The notes under the pieces: model-generated
Database searches by the model: none
Told to the model about the DNA's origin: nothing
What the model saw: the letters and a program-made list of their open reading frames with translations, nothing else
Shown: positions 54,869-63,047 of the stretch, in pieces
Layout of the letters: each line of letters begins with the position of its first letter
Numbering within the stretch: position 1 is the first letter of the stretch
Source of the DNA: JAOADN01 sp049323795
GTDB lineage: Bacteria; Pseudomonadota; Alphaproteobacteria; Rhodobacterales; Rhodobacteraceae
NCBI GenBank assembly: GCA_049323795.1
Contig: JBMOOH010000048.1
Span: forward strand, 1 to 64,000
Direction of reading: 5' to 3'
Length of the DNA stretch: 64,000 nt
Translations under genes and position numbers: made by a program

Positions 54869-56122
54869 TCACTGGCCGGGCTTGTACCAGCTGTCGAGTC
54901 CGGCCTGCAGCCTCGCCGCCGCCGCCTCGGGCGTCTCGGTGCCCTTGATGACGTTGGCCGAAGCCGCCCAGGTCTCGTTCTCGAGGTTCGGCGTGCCGCG
55001 CGACAGGATCTGGTAGGTCGAGCGGATCGTGGACGCACACTTGCCGCGCCAGCTCACGAATTCCTGCGCGAGCGGGTCCTGCATCTCGACCGGGGCCGAG
55101 TTCAGGCTGAAGAAGCCGGGGAGCGCGTTCGCATAGAGCGAGGCGAACTCGGCCGAGCCCACCCATTCGAGGAACTGCCGGGCCGCCTCGGGATTCGGGG
55201 TCTTGGCATTCATCCCGATGCCAATGTCGGTGTGGTCGCTGATGTAGCAGGGATCCCCTGCCGTGACGACCGGCGGCGGGAAGGCGCCCATCCTGAACTG
55301 TGCCTGCGCGTTGAACCCGCTGATTTCCCACGAGCCCGCAGGATAGATCGCCGCACGGCCGAGGGTGAAGAGGTTCTGGCTGTCGGGATAGGTCTGCGCC
55401 TCGAACCCGTCGCCGAGGTAGTCCTTCCATTTGGCAAGCTCGCGGTACGGGGCGACCCAGGGCTCGTCGGTCAGCTTCTGGGTGCCGGCGATGAGCGCCT
55501 TCCGGCCCTCCTCGCCTTTCCAGAAGTTCGGCCCGATGTTCTGGTAGCCCATCGTCGCGGCCTCCCACTGGTCGTTCGTCCCCAGGGCCATCGGGATGTA
55601 GGTGCCGTCGGCCTTGATCTTGTCGAGAACCGCGTAGAATTCGCCGAGCGTCGCGGGCGGGGTCAGTCCGAGCTGGTCGAAGGCATCCCTGTTGTAGATG
55701 AAGCCGTGGATCACCGACGCCATCGGGACACAGAAGGTCGCCTTGCCGTCATCCGTCTGCCAGGCCGACTTCGCCACGTCCGAGAAGTTCGCCATCGAGG
55801 CGAGGCCCGAGAGGTCGGCGAGCTGGCCCTTCTGGTAGAGCGCGAGCGAGGCGTCGAAGGGCCGGCAGGTGATGAGGTCGCCCGCGGTGCCCGCGTCGAG
55901 CTTCGAGTTCAGCGCGGCATTGTATTCGGTCGGCGCCGACGGGGCGAAGACGACCTTGATGCCGGGGTTGGCGGCCTCGAAGGCGGGGATGATCTTGTCC
56001 TGCCAGATCGACAGGTCATCGTTCCGCCAGCTTTCGATGGTCAGCGTCACCCCCTGGGCCAGCGCGGCCGAGGGAATCAGGGTCGAGGTCAGCAGGGCTG
56101 CGGCCAGTGTCGTTCTCGTCAT
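54869..56122 (-). CDS. Extracellular sugar-binding protein
   Basis: The 417-residue periplasmic protein collects the transported sugar. Signal peptide MTRTTLAAALLTSTLIPSAA, cleavage after ALA at about 22. The mature start VTLTIESWRNDDLSIWQDKI and the segment FEAANPGIKVVF are typical of family 1 (MalE/UgpB-like) binding proteins. The ATG at 56122 has AGGAGA five bases upstream. It lies 44 bp after murQ in the same direction, so the importer probably serves amino sugars or MurNAc-containing compounds (inference). Confidence 0.93.
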   Translation of the reverse strand: MTRTTLAAALLTSTLIPSAALAQGVTLTIESWRNDDLSIWQDKIIPAFEAANPGIKVVFAPSAPTEYNAALNSKLDAGTAGDLITCRPFDASLALYQKGQLADLSGLASMANFSDVAKSAWQTDDGKATFCVPMASVIHGFIYNRDAFDQLGLTPPATLGEFYAVLDKIKADGTYIPMALGTNDQWEAATMGYQNIGPNFWKGEEGRKALIAGTQKLTDEPWVAPYRELAKWKDYLGDGFEAQTYPDSQNLFTLGRAAIYPAGSWEISGFNAQAQFRMGAFPPPVVTAGDPCYISDHTDIGIGMNAKTPNPEAARQFLEWVGSAEFASLYANALPGFFSLNSAPVEMQDPLAQEFVSWRGKCASTIRSTYQILSRGTPNLENETWAASANVIKGTETPEAAAARLQAGLDSWYKPGQ

Positions 56123-56166
56123 CTTTCTCTCCTGTTGGATCAGTGCAGGGCAGGGGTCTCCGGGGT

Positions 56167-57078
56167 TCATCCGCCCCGTTCGAAAAGGTTGAGCGCGCCG
56201 CGGAGGCGCCCGCCGGAGTCGCCGAGAAGCGACGCCGCGCGCGCCGGGTCGGCACCGCGCGCGATCAGGACGGCGGCCTTGACGGCCCCACCCGCCGCAG
56301 CCAGCGCCCCGGCCGCGGCGGCGGGCGAACATCCGGCAAGGTCGGCAACCATCGCCTCGGCCCGGGCGCGCAGCTTGGCATTGTCGGCGATGACACCGAC
56401 CATGCGTCCGTCATGGACCGCGCCGAGATGCACGGCCATCAGGGTGGACATCAGATTGAGACACGCCTTCTGCGCGGTCCCGGCGCCCATGCGGGTCGAT
56501 CCCGCGACGACCTCGGGAGGCGTGGCAAGGCAGACCGCGACGTCGGCGAGCCTGAAGAGCGCCGCGCCGGGGGTATTGGCCACCGCGACGATCTGCGCGC
56601 CGGCCGCCCGGGCCGCCCGGGCGGCGCCGAGGGCATAGGGGGTGGACCCCGAGGCACTGACGCAGACGACCGCATCGCCGGCGCCGAGGCCCGCCGCGGC
56701 GCGGCCGCCCGCCGCGGCGTCGTCCTCGGCATCGCCCGGCATCCGGGCGTCGACCGGCAGGCCGCCCGCCATCAGAAGGCGGATCCGCCCGGCGGGGATG
56801 CCGAAGGTTCCGTTCAGTTCGAGCGCATCCGCAACCGCCATCAGCCCGGACGAGCCGGCCCCGACATAGGCGAGCCGGCCTCCGGCGCGGACCGCGGCCG
56901 CCATCGCCGCCGCAGCTTCGGCGATCGCCGGAATGGCGGGCCGCACGGCGGCGAGACTGTCCTGCTGCTGGGCGAGGAGATGCCCGAGGATGTCCCCGGG
57001 CGCCAGCGCATCGATTCCCGCCGCGGCCGGATGCACGCGTTCGGTCTGACGCAGCGGCTGGTCCGTCCGGTCCGGCAT
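56167..57078 (-). CDS. murQ: N-acetylmuramic acid 6-phosphate etherase
   Basis: MurQ splits the lactyl ether of MurNAc 6-phosphate to give GlcNAc 6-phosphate. The 303-residue SIS-domain protein has the sugar-phosphate motif YVGAGSSGLMAVADALE, with the two catalytic Glu residues of the family preserved (Glu87 in ALELNGTFG, Glu118 in PGDAEDD). SASGSTPYALGA and GSTRMGAGTAQKACLN are also family motifs. It is the first gene of the leftward operon, divergent from the kinase gene, and would feed GlcNAc 6-phosphate to the NagA encoded at 59961-61109. Confidence 0.92.
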   Translation of the reverse strand: MPDRTDQPLRQTERVHPAAAGIDALAPGDILGHLLAQQQDSLAAVRPAIPAIAEAAAAMAAAVRAGGRLAYVGAGSSGLMAVADALELNGTFGIPAGRIRLLMAGGLPVDARMPGDAEDDAAAGGRAAAGLGAGDAVVCVSASGSTPYALGAARAARAAGAQIVAVANTPGAALFRLADVAVCLATPPEVVAGSTRMGAGTAQKACLNLMSTLMAVHLGAVHDGRMVGVIADNAKLRARAEAMVADLAGCSPAAAAGALAAAGGAVKAAVLIARGADPARAASLLGDSGGRLRGALNLFERGG

Positions 57079-57104
57079 CCTGGCGAATCCCCATTTTTTC
57101 CGAC

Positions 57105-57121
57105 AATACCTTTTTAATACC
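57105..57121 (-). promoter_or_regulatory. Paired GGTATT half-sites before murQ
   Basis: On the minus strand GGTATT occurs twice, exactly 11 bp apart, 27-43 bp before the murQ ATG. Matching GGTATC pairs stand before the divergent kinase gene. GGTATY resembles half of the GGTATA-type operators of HutC/NagR-like GntR regulators, and such a regulator is encoded at 58083-58880. Confidence 0.5.
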
Positions 57122-57215
57122 TGTTGTCCAACGGAAAGTTACCAAAGCTTCGGATATCCGTCTTGAACCCTCCATTTTGCCCTGCATCGGCGAGGATTGT
57201 GCTTTCCTTCCGCAC

Positions 57216-57237
57216 AAAGGTATCATAAAGGTATCAT
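57216..57237 (+). promoter_or_regulatory. Paired AAAGGTATCAT repeats before the kinase gene
   Basis: The 11-mer AAAGGTATCAT is repeated head-to-tail without change, and the second copy ends at the base before the ATG at 57238. AAAGG of the second copy also serves as the ribosome binding site. It is a probable operator for the GntR/NagQ-like protein, able to block both transcription and translation start. Confidence 0.55.
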
Positions 57238-58086
57238 ATGGATCAGACCTCACCGAGGATCGGCGTCGATGGTGGCGGCACGGCCTGCCGGGCCGCGCTC
57301 TGGCTGGACGGGGTGCGGTACGAGTCCCGGCTCGGGCCCGCCAATGTCTCGACGGATTTCGGGGCGGCCCTGGCGACGATCCGCGCCGCGCTCGACGATC
57401 TCGCCGCCCAGGCCGGTGTGCCGACCGGCGCCCTCGCGGGGGTGCCGGCCCATCTGGGACTGGCGGGCGTGACGGGCGGGGCCGTCGCAGAGCGGGTCGC
57501 GGCATCGCTTCCGCTGCGCCGCTGCGCGGTGACGGACGACCGCCCGACCAGCATCGTCGGCGCGCTCGGCGACCGGGACGGCGCGGTCGCCGCGATCGGC
57601 ACGGGCTCGTTCATCGGGCGCCAGCACGGGGGCCGCATCTCGGGGGTGGGGGGCTGGGGGCTTCAGCTCGGCGACCAGGCGGCGGGCGCGTGGCTCGCCA
57701 GGCGGTGCCTCGAGGAGACGATGCTGTCGATCGACGGGCTGCGCGACCCGACCGGACTGACCCGGGCGATGCTGGCCGGGCACGGGGGGGATCCGGGCGC
57801 CATCGTGGCCTTCGCCGCAGGCGCGCGGCCGGCCGATTACGCCCGCCTCGCCGGAGAGATCGTCGCTGCCGCCGAGGCGGGCGATCCGCTGGGGGCGGCG
57901 CTCATGGACGAGGGTGCGGCCTACATCGCGGCGGCGCTCGACCGGCTCGGATGGCGCGATGGCGAACCGCTCGTGCTCATGGGCGGGCTCGGCCCGGCCT
58001 ACGCCCGCTGGGCGGGCAGGACCACGGAGGCGCCAGTCGGCAGCGCGCTCGACGGGGCGCTCGTCCTTGCGGGGCGGGTGCCATGA
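57238..58086 (+). CDS. BadF/BadG-family kinase, probably N-acetylglucosamine kinase
   Basis: The 282-residue ASKHA-fold kinase begins IGVDGGGTACRAALW (phosphate 1 motif), with further motifs LAGVTGGA, AIGTGSFIGRQ (phosphate 2) and GGWGLQLGDQAAGAWLARR. The last is typical of BadF-family GlcNAc/glucosamine kinases. It would phosphorylate imported amino sugar. It heads the rightward operon and overlaps the GntR gene by ATGA. The exact sugar is inferred from neighbours nagA and murQ. Confidence 0.9.
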   Translation: MDQTSPRIGVDGGGTACRAALWLDGVRYESRLGPANVSTDFGAALATIRAALDDLAAQAGVPTGALAGVPAHLGLAGVTGGAVAERVAASLPLRRCAVTDDRPTSIVGALGDRDGAVAAIGTGSFIGRQHGGRISGVGGWGLQLGDQAAGAWLARRCLEETMLSIDGLRDPTGLTRAMLAGHGGDPGAIVAFAAGARPADYARLAGEIVAAAEAGDPLGAALMDEGAAYIAAALDRLGWRDGEPLVLMGGLGPAYARWAGRTTEAPVGSALDGALVLAGRVP

Positions 58087-58880
58087 CGGTGGCCGACTTC
58101 CTCGATCCCGGCCGCTGGCTTTCGGCTGCGGGGGGTCCGCTCTATGTGCAGCTCCGGCGCAGGATCGAGGGCGGGATCGCGGGCGGCGCCCTTCCGCCCG
58201 ATTCCGCGCTTCCGCCGGAGCGCGAGATCGCGGCGCTGACGGGCCTGTCGCGGGTGACGGTGCGCAAGGCCATCGCCGAGCTTGCGGCGAAGGGCGCGGT
58301 GGTGCAGCGGCAGGGGTCGGGGTCGCGCATCGCGCCGCGGCCCGGGCGCGTCGAGCAGTCGCTTTCACGGCTGACCTCCTTCACCGAGGACATGGACCGG
58401 CGGGGCCTGTCCTCGGACTCGCGCTGGCTGGAACGCGGCCTGTTCGTTCCGTCGCCGGACGAGGCGCTCGCGCTCGGGCTCGGGGCAGGGGACCAGGTCG
58501 CCCGGCTGGCGCGCCTCCGGCTCGCCGATGGCCGGCCGATGGCGATCGAGCGCGCCTCGCTGCCGCCGGATGTCCTGCCCGACCCGGCCGCGGTGTCGAA
58601 GTCGCTCTATGAAGTCCTCGGCCGGCTTGGACGGCGCCCTGTCCGTGCCGTGCAGAAGATCTCGGCGATCAATCTCGGCGAGGCCGATGCCGGGCTCCTC
58701 GGGCTGGCGCCGCAGGCGGCGGGCCTGCGGATCGAACGCATCTCGTTCCTGTCGGGGGGGCGCGCGGTCGAACTCACGCGGTCGGTCTACCGCGGCGACG
58801 CCTACGACTTCGTCGCCGAGTTGCGCCTGCCCGACGGACCCCGGACGACGACCGCCCGCATCGAGGAGGAGACGGCATGA
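58083..58880 (+). CDS. GntR/HutC-family regulator (NagQ-like)
   Basis: The 265-residue repressor has a GntR winged-helix at about residues 18-85 (PLYVQLRRRIEGGIAGG, then LPPEREIAALTGLSRVTVRKA) and a UTRA effector domain (about 100-260) of the kind that binds amino-sugar phosphates. Embedded in the operon with ATGA overlaps on both sides, it likely regulates both divergent arms through the GGTATY repeats, with GlcN 6-P or GlcNAc 6-P as effector. That role is inferred from NagQ/NagR relatives. Confidence 0.9.
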   Translation: MTVADFLDPGRWLSAAGGPLYVQLRRRIEGGIAGGALPPDSALPPEREIAALTGLSRVTVRKAIAELAAKGAVVQRQGSGSRIAPRPGRVEQSLSRLTSFTEDMDRRGLSSDSRWLERGLFVPSPDEALALGLGAGDQVARLARLRLADGRPMAIERASLPPDVLPDPAAVSKSLYEVLGRLGRRPVRAVQKISAINLGEADAGLLGLAPQAAGLRIERISFLSGGRAVELTRSVYRGDAYDFVAELRLPDGPRTTTARIEEETA

Positions 58881-59905
58881 CCGACAGTCTCATGGCCCGC
58901 GAGGTCCGCGAGATACCGCAGGCCGTGGCGCGCCTGCTCGATCGCGGCGGACCGGCGATCCGCGCGGCCGCCGAGGCGGCGCGGAAGCTCGATCCCCCCT
59001 TCCTTGCCACGGTCGCGCGGGGATCTTCCGACCACGCCTGCACCTACCTCAAATACGCCTCCGAGCTTCTGCTCGGCCGCCCGGTCGCCTCGGTCGGTCC
59101 GTCGGTCGCGTCGGTCTACGGTGCGCGGCTGCGCATCGCGGGGGCGCTCGCCCTCACCGTGTCGCAATCCGGCCAGAGCCCCGACATCGTCGCGATGGCG
59201 CGCTCGGCCCGCGCGGCCGGGGCGCTGACAATCGCGCTGACCAATCACCCGGACTCGCCGCTCGCGGCGGAAAGCGAGCTCGTCCTCGAACTTCACGCCG
59301 GGCCGGAACTGTCTGTCGCTGCGACGAAAACCTTTATCAACTCGGCCGTGGCCGGGCTGGCCTTCCTGGCCCTGTGGGCGGAGGACCGCGCGCTTCTCGC
59401 CGCGATCGCCGCGCTGCCCGAGGCGCTTGAGCGGGCCGTCGCGCTCGACTGGTCGCCGCTTGCGGCCGCGGCACGGGACGCATCGTCGCTCTACACTCTG
59501 GGGCGGGGCCCGTCCTACGCGATGTCGAACGAGGCGGCCCTGAAGTTCAAGGAAGTGGCACTCATCCACGCCGAAAGCCATTCCTCGGCCGAGGTGCTGC
59601 ACGGGCCCGTGTCGATCGTGGACGCCGCCTTTCCGGTCCTTGCCTTCGCCGCCGCCGACGCGGCCGAGGCGGGGGTGGCCGACATCGCGGCGGACATGGC
59701 GGGCAAGGGGGCGCGCGTCCTTGTCACGACCGACCGTCCGGCCGGGCGCGCCGAACGCCTGCCCACCGTCCGGACCGGACACTGGCTCACCGACCCGCTG
59801 GCGCTGATCGTGCCGTTCTACGCGACCGTCGAGGCGCTCGCCCGGGCGCGCGGCATCGATCCCGACCGGCCGCGCCACCTCAACAAGGTCACCGAAACGG
59901 TCTGA
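58877..59905 (+). CDS. SIS-domain aminosugar isomerase/deaminase (NagB-II like)
   Basis: The 342-residue protein has two SIS domains, like the isomerase half of GlmS but without the glutaminase part. The first domain has ARGSSDHACTYLKYASE and VSQSGQSPDIV; the second has TLGRGPSYAMSNEAALKFKE, AESHSSAEVLHGP. VAATKTFINS joins them. Such proteins replace classical NagB as glucosamine 6-phosphate deaminases. It lies between the regulator (ATGA overlap) and nagA, where this activity is needed. Confidence 0.92.
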   Translation: MTDSLMAREVREIPQAVARLLDRGGPAIRAAAEAARKLDPPFLATVARGSSDHACTYLKYASELLLGRPVASVGPSVASVYGARLRIAGALALTVSQSGQSPDIVAMARSARAAGALTIALTNHPDSPLAAESELVLELHAGPELSVAATKTFINSAVAGLAFLALWAEDRALLAAIAALPEALERAVALDWSPLAAAARDASSLYTLGRGPSYAMSNEAALKFKEVALIHAESHSSAEVLHGPVSIVDAAFPVLAFAAADAAEAGVADIAADMAGKGARVLVTTDRPAGRAERLPTVRTGHWLTDPLALIVPFYATVEALARARGIDPDRPRHLNKVTETV

Positions 59906-59960
59906 CAAGCGATCCGGCCGGCAATCCGGGGCGGCAATCGCGACGGGAGGCAAACCGAAG

Positions 59961-61109
59961 ATGAACCTGCATGCCTATCTGACCCAGCAGACCTTCGACG
60001 GTCAGCGGCTCGGGCCGGGCGCGCTCGTCGTCGCGGGGGACCGGGTCTGGGGAATCGTGGCCGAGGGCGACATCCCGGACGGGGCGCGGCGCTCCGATCT
60101 CGGGCCCGGACTTGTCGCCCCGGGCTTCCTCGACCTGCAGGTGAACGGCGGGGGAGGGGTGATGCTGAACGACGCCCCGTCCGCCGCGACGGTCGCCACC
60201 ATCGCCGCCGCGCATCTCCGCCTCGGCACCACGGCGCTGCTTCCCACGCTGATCACCGACACACCGGCCACGACGCGCCGCGCGGTGGACGCCGTCGCAG
60301 CCGCCATCGCCGGGGGCGTGCGGGGCGTCATCGGCATCCACCTCGAGGGGCCGCACCTGTCCGCGGCGCGAAAGGGCGCGCACGACCCGGCGCTGATCCG
60401 CCCGATGGACCACGACGATCTGGAGCTGCTTGCCGATGCGGCCCGACGGCTTCCGGTCGTCGTGACGACCGTGGCGGTCGAATCCGTCACGCCGCGGCAG
60501 ATTTCGGAACTGGCGCGCGCCGGGGTGATCGTGTCGCTCGGCCACAGCGACGCGGGCCTTGCCGGAGCCTCGGCCGCGGCCGAGGCAGGCGCGCGGCTGG
60601 TGACACACCTCTTCAACGCGATGAGCCAGCTCGGCAACCGCGAACCCGGACTGGCCGGAGCCGCGCTTGCCCTCGGTCACGTCCATGCGGGCCTGATCGC
60701 CGACGGGGTCCATGTCCATCCCGAAACGATCCGCGCGGCACTGGCGGCCAAGCGCGGTCCGGGCGGGATCTTCCTTGTGACGGATGCGATGGCGGTCGCG
60801 GGCACGGATCTCGGCAGCTTCACGCTGAACGGCCGGACGGTGCTCAGGGCGGACGGCCGGCTCACGCTGGCCGACGGCACGCTGGCAGGCGCCGACACCG
60901 ACATGGCGGCATCGCTGCGGTTCCTCGCGCGCCGCGTCGGGCTGCCGCTGACCCAGGTACTGAAGATGGCGTCCTCCGCGCCGGCGCAGGCGATCGGACG
61001 CGGCGGCGACCTCGGATGCCTCGTCCCCGGAGGACGGGCGGACTTCGTGCATCTGACGCCCGGCCTCGAGCTTTCGGGCGTCTGGCAAGGGGGGCGGCGG
61101 GCAAGGTGA
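59961..61109 (+). CDS. nagA: N-acetylglucosamine-6-phosphate deacetylase
   Basis: NagA removes the acetyl group from GlcNAc 6-phosphate. The 382-residue amidohydrolase has GLVAPGFLDLQVNGGGGV, the metal Glu in GIHLEGPHLSAARKGAHDP, His ligands in SLGHSDAG and VTHLFNAMSQL, and the catalytic Asp275 in FLVTDAMAVAG. The end pattern GRADFVHL is typical. GGGAGG precedes the ATG. It closes the rightward amino-sugar operon. Confidence 0.96.
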   Translation: MNLHAYLTQQTFDGQRLGPGALVVAGDRVWGIVAEGDIPDGARRSDLGPGLVAPGFLDLQVNGGGGVMLNDAPSAATVATIAAAHLRLGTTALLPTLITDTPATTRRAVDAVAAAIAGGVRGVIGIHLEGPHLSAARKGAHDPALIRPMDHDDLELLADAARRLPVVVTTVAVESVTPRQISELARAGVIVSLGHSDAGLAGASAAAEAGARLVTHLFNAMSQLGNREPGLAGAALALGHVHAGLIADGVHVHPETIRAALAAKRGPGGIFLVTDAMAVAGTDLGSFTLNGRTVLRADGRLTLADGTLAGADTDMAASLRFLARRVGLPLTQVLKMASSAPAQAIGRGGDLGCLVPGGRADFVHLTPGLELSGVWQGGRRAR

Positions 61110-61120
61110 GCGGCACGTGA

Positions 61121-61147
61121 TTATCCGATAAGATATATTATGTAATC
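61121..61147. promoter_or_regulatory. AT-rich dyad region before rpe
   Basis: TTATC-C-GATAA (61121-61131) is a perfect short dyad, followed by the AT-rich stretch AGATATATTATGTAATC. It is a probable promoter/operator for rpe, about 90-115 bp before its start; AT-rich islands are rare in this DNA. The regulator is unknown. Confidence 0.4.
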
Positions 61148-61237
61148 CGGTGACGCCGCCGGCGGCACTGGACCGCGCCGCCGCAGCGGTCTAAGCCTTG
61201 CACCGCGCGCCGCCCTGGCCGCAGCCCGGAACCCCAG

Positions 61238-61927
61238 ATGCCCAAACGCCCCGTCCTGATCGCTCCGTCCATCCTTGCCGGCGATTTCGCGGCCTTCGGC
61301 GCGGAATGCCGCGCGCTCGAGGCCGCCGGCGCCGACTGGATCCACGTCGATGTCATGGACGGCCATTTCGTGCCGAACCTGACCTTCGGGCCGCAGATGT
61401 GCGCCGCCCTTCGCCCCCATGTCCGCGGCGTGATGGACGTCCACCTCATGATCGCGCCAGTGGATCCCTACATCGACGCCTTCGCAAGGGCCGGTGCGGA
61501 CATCATCACCGCCCATGCCGAAAGCGGCCCGCACATTCACCGCACCCTCCAACTGATCCGGAACCATGGGAAAAAGGCGGGTCTGGCCATCAATCCCGGC
61601 ACCGGGACCGACGCCGTTGTGCAGTTGCTCGACCTCGTCGACGTGATCTGCGTGATGACCGTGAATCCGGGCTTCGGCGGCCAGGCCTACATTCCGGGCC
61701 AGACGGCAAAGATCGCCGCACTCCGCGCGATGACGGCCGGACGCCCCATCCTGATCGAGATCGACGGCGGCATCACGCCCGAAACCGCTCGGCTCGCCGT
61801 GCGGGCCGGCGCCGATGTTCTGGTCGCCGGATCGTCGGTCTTCAAGGATGGCGCGCCCGACCGGCCAGAGGTCTATGCGCGCAACATATCGGCACTGAGG
61901 AATGCGGCGCACTCTGTTGAGGTATAA
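61238..61927 (+). CDS. rpe: Ribulose-phosphate 3-epimerase
   Basis: Rpe interconverts ribulose 5-phosphate and xylulose 5-phosphate in the pentose phosphate pathway and Calvin cycle. The 229-residue TIM barrel shows IAPSILAGDF, the metal/catalytic motifs WIHVDVMDGHFVPNLTFGP and MDVHLMI, VMTVNPGFGGQ, and the phosphate site IEIDGGITPETA with VAGSSVF. Length is normal. It appears to be a separate unit after nagA, with its own AT-rich upstream region. Confidence 0.97.
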   Translation: MPKRPVLIAPSILAGDFAAFGAECRALEAAGADWIHVDVMDGHFVPNLTFGPQMCAALRPHVRGVMDVHLMIAPVDPYIDAFARAGADIITAHAESGPHIHRTLQLIRNHGKKAGLAINPGTGTDAVVQLLDLVDVICVMTVNPGFGGQAYIPGQTAKIAALRAMTAGRPILIEIDGGITPETARLAVRAGADVLVAGSSVFKDGAPDRPEVYARNISALRNAAHSVEV

Positions 61928-62058
61928 GAGGAACTTTCCCACCTCCGCCGGCCCGTCCGGTGACGTCGCGGGGGCGTCCGACGGCCCTGCGGCGTCTCCC
62001 GGAACCCCTGCCCCTCGCCGCCCGCCGGCCGCCCGCACAACCTATCATATTCAATGTT

Positions 62059-62070
62059 TGTTATGTAACA
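62059..62070. promoter_or_regulatory. Dyad TGTTA-TG-TAACA before blh
   Basis: A perfect 5-bp-arm dyad in a short AT-rich island (62041-62070) within an otherwise GC-rich 203-bp spacer, 60 bp before the blh start. It could bind a dimeric regulator such as a BigR/SqrR-type ArsR protein that controls blh genes elsewhere. The rest of the spacer shows nothing. Confidence 0.4.
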
Positions 62071-62130
62071 GGACAGGGCGTATGCTGCGCGTGCCACTGT
62101 TCCACGCAGACGATCCTGGGAAGCAAGCCT

Positions 62131-63027
62131 TTGGACGCACCCGAAAGAAGACCGGATTGCGACTCGCAAACCGTTGACGTGACTTCTTTTTTCGATACAG
62201 ACACGAATACGGTCAGCTATGTCGTGTGCGATCCGGCAAGCCGCCGCTGCGCGATCATCGATTCGGTGCTCGACTTCGACTACGCCTCGGGCCGGACATC
62301 CACACGGTCGGCCGATGCCATCGTGGCGCAGGTGCGCGACCGCGGACTGAGCGTGGACTGGGTGCTCGAGACCCATGTCCATGCCGATCACCTCTCCGCA
62401 GCGCCCTACATCCAGGAGCGGCTCGGCGGGAGAATCGGGATCGGAGAGAAGATCACCGCCGTGCAGGAAACCTTCGGCAAGGTCTTCAACGAAGGCACCG
62501 AGTTCCGGCGCGACGGCAGCCAGTTCGACCGGCTGTTCCGCGACGGCGATGTCTTTTCGGTGGGCGGGGTCGCGGGGCGGGTGCTTCACACTCCCGGGCA
62601 CACGCCGGCCTGCCTGACCTACGTGATCGGGGACGCGGCCTTCGTCGGCGACACGCTCTTCATGCCCGACTACGGGACGGCGCGCTGCGATTTCCCGGGC
62701 GGATCGGCGGCGGTGCTCTATCGCTCGATCCAGAGGATCCTGACGCTGCCGGACGAAACGCGGATCTTCGTCGGGCACGACTACAAGGCGCCCGGCCGGG
62801 ATGACTTTGCCTGGGAATCGACGGTGGGCGAACAGCGCGCGCGCAACGTCCATGTCGGTGGGAAGTCGGCCGAGGAGTTCGTCGCCATGCGCGAGGCGCG
62901 CGACCGGACCCTGTCGATGCCGCGCCTCATCATCCCCTCGCTGCAGATCAACATGCGCGCAGGCCAGATGCCCCCGCCGCAAGAGAACGGGATAAGCTAT
63001 CTCAAGGTGCCGCTGAACGGTCTCTGA
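62131..63027 (+). CDS. blh: Persulfide dioxygenase-like metallo-beta-lactamase-fold protein
   Basis: This protein resembles Blh/ETHE1-type enzymes, which oxidise glutathione persulfide to sulfite during sulfide detoxification. The metal motif is ETHVHADHLSAAPY, followed by HTPGHTPACL, VGDTLFMPDYGTARCDFPGG and FVGHDYKAPGRD, all typical of the subfamily. From TTG 62131 (GGGAAG upstream) it has 298 residues; the frame is open further up and GTG 62179 is another choice, so the start is uncertain. No rhodanese or sulfide:quinone reductase gene is adjacent. Confidence 0.88.
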   Translation: MDAPERRPDCDSQTVDVTSFFDTDTNTVSYVVCDPASRRCAIIDSVLDFDYASGRTSTRSADAIVAQVRDRGLSVDWVLETHVHADHLSAAPYIQERLGGRIGIGEKITAVQETFGKVFNEGTEFRRDGSQFDRLFRDGDVFSVGGVAGRVLHTPGHTPACLTYVIGDAAFVGDTLFMPDYGTARCDFPGGSAAVLYRSIQRILTLPDETRIFVGHDYKAPGRDDFAWESTVGEQRARNVHVGGKSAEEFVAMREARDRTLSMPRLIIPSLQINMRAGQMPPPQENGISYLKVPLNGL

Positions 63028-63047
63028 GCGTCCTGCCGTGCGCCCTT

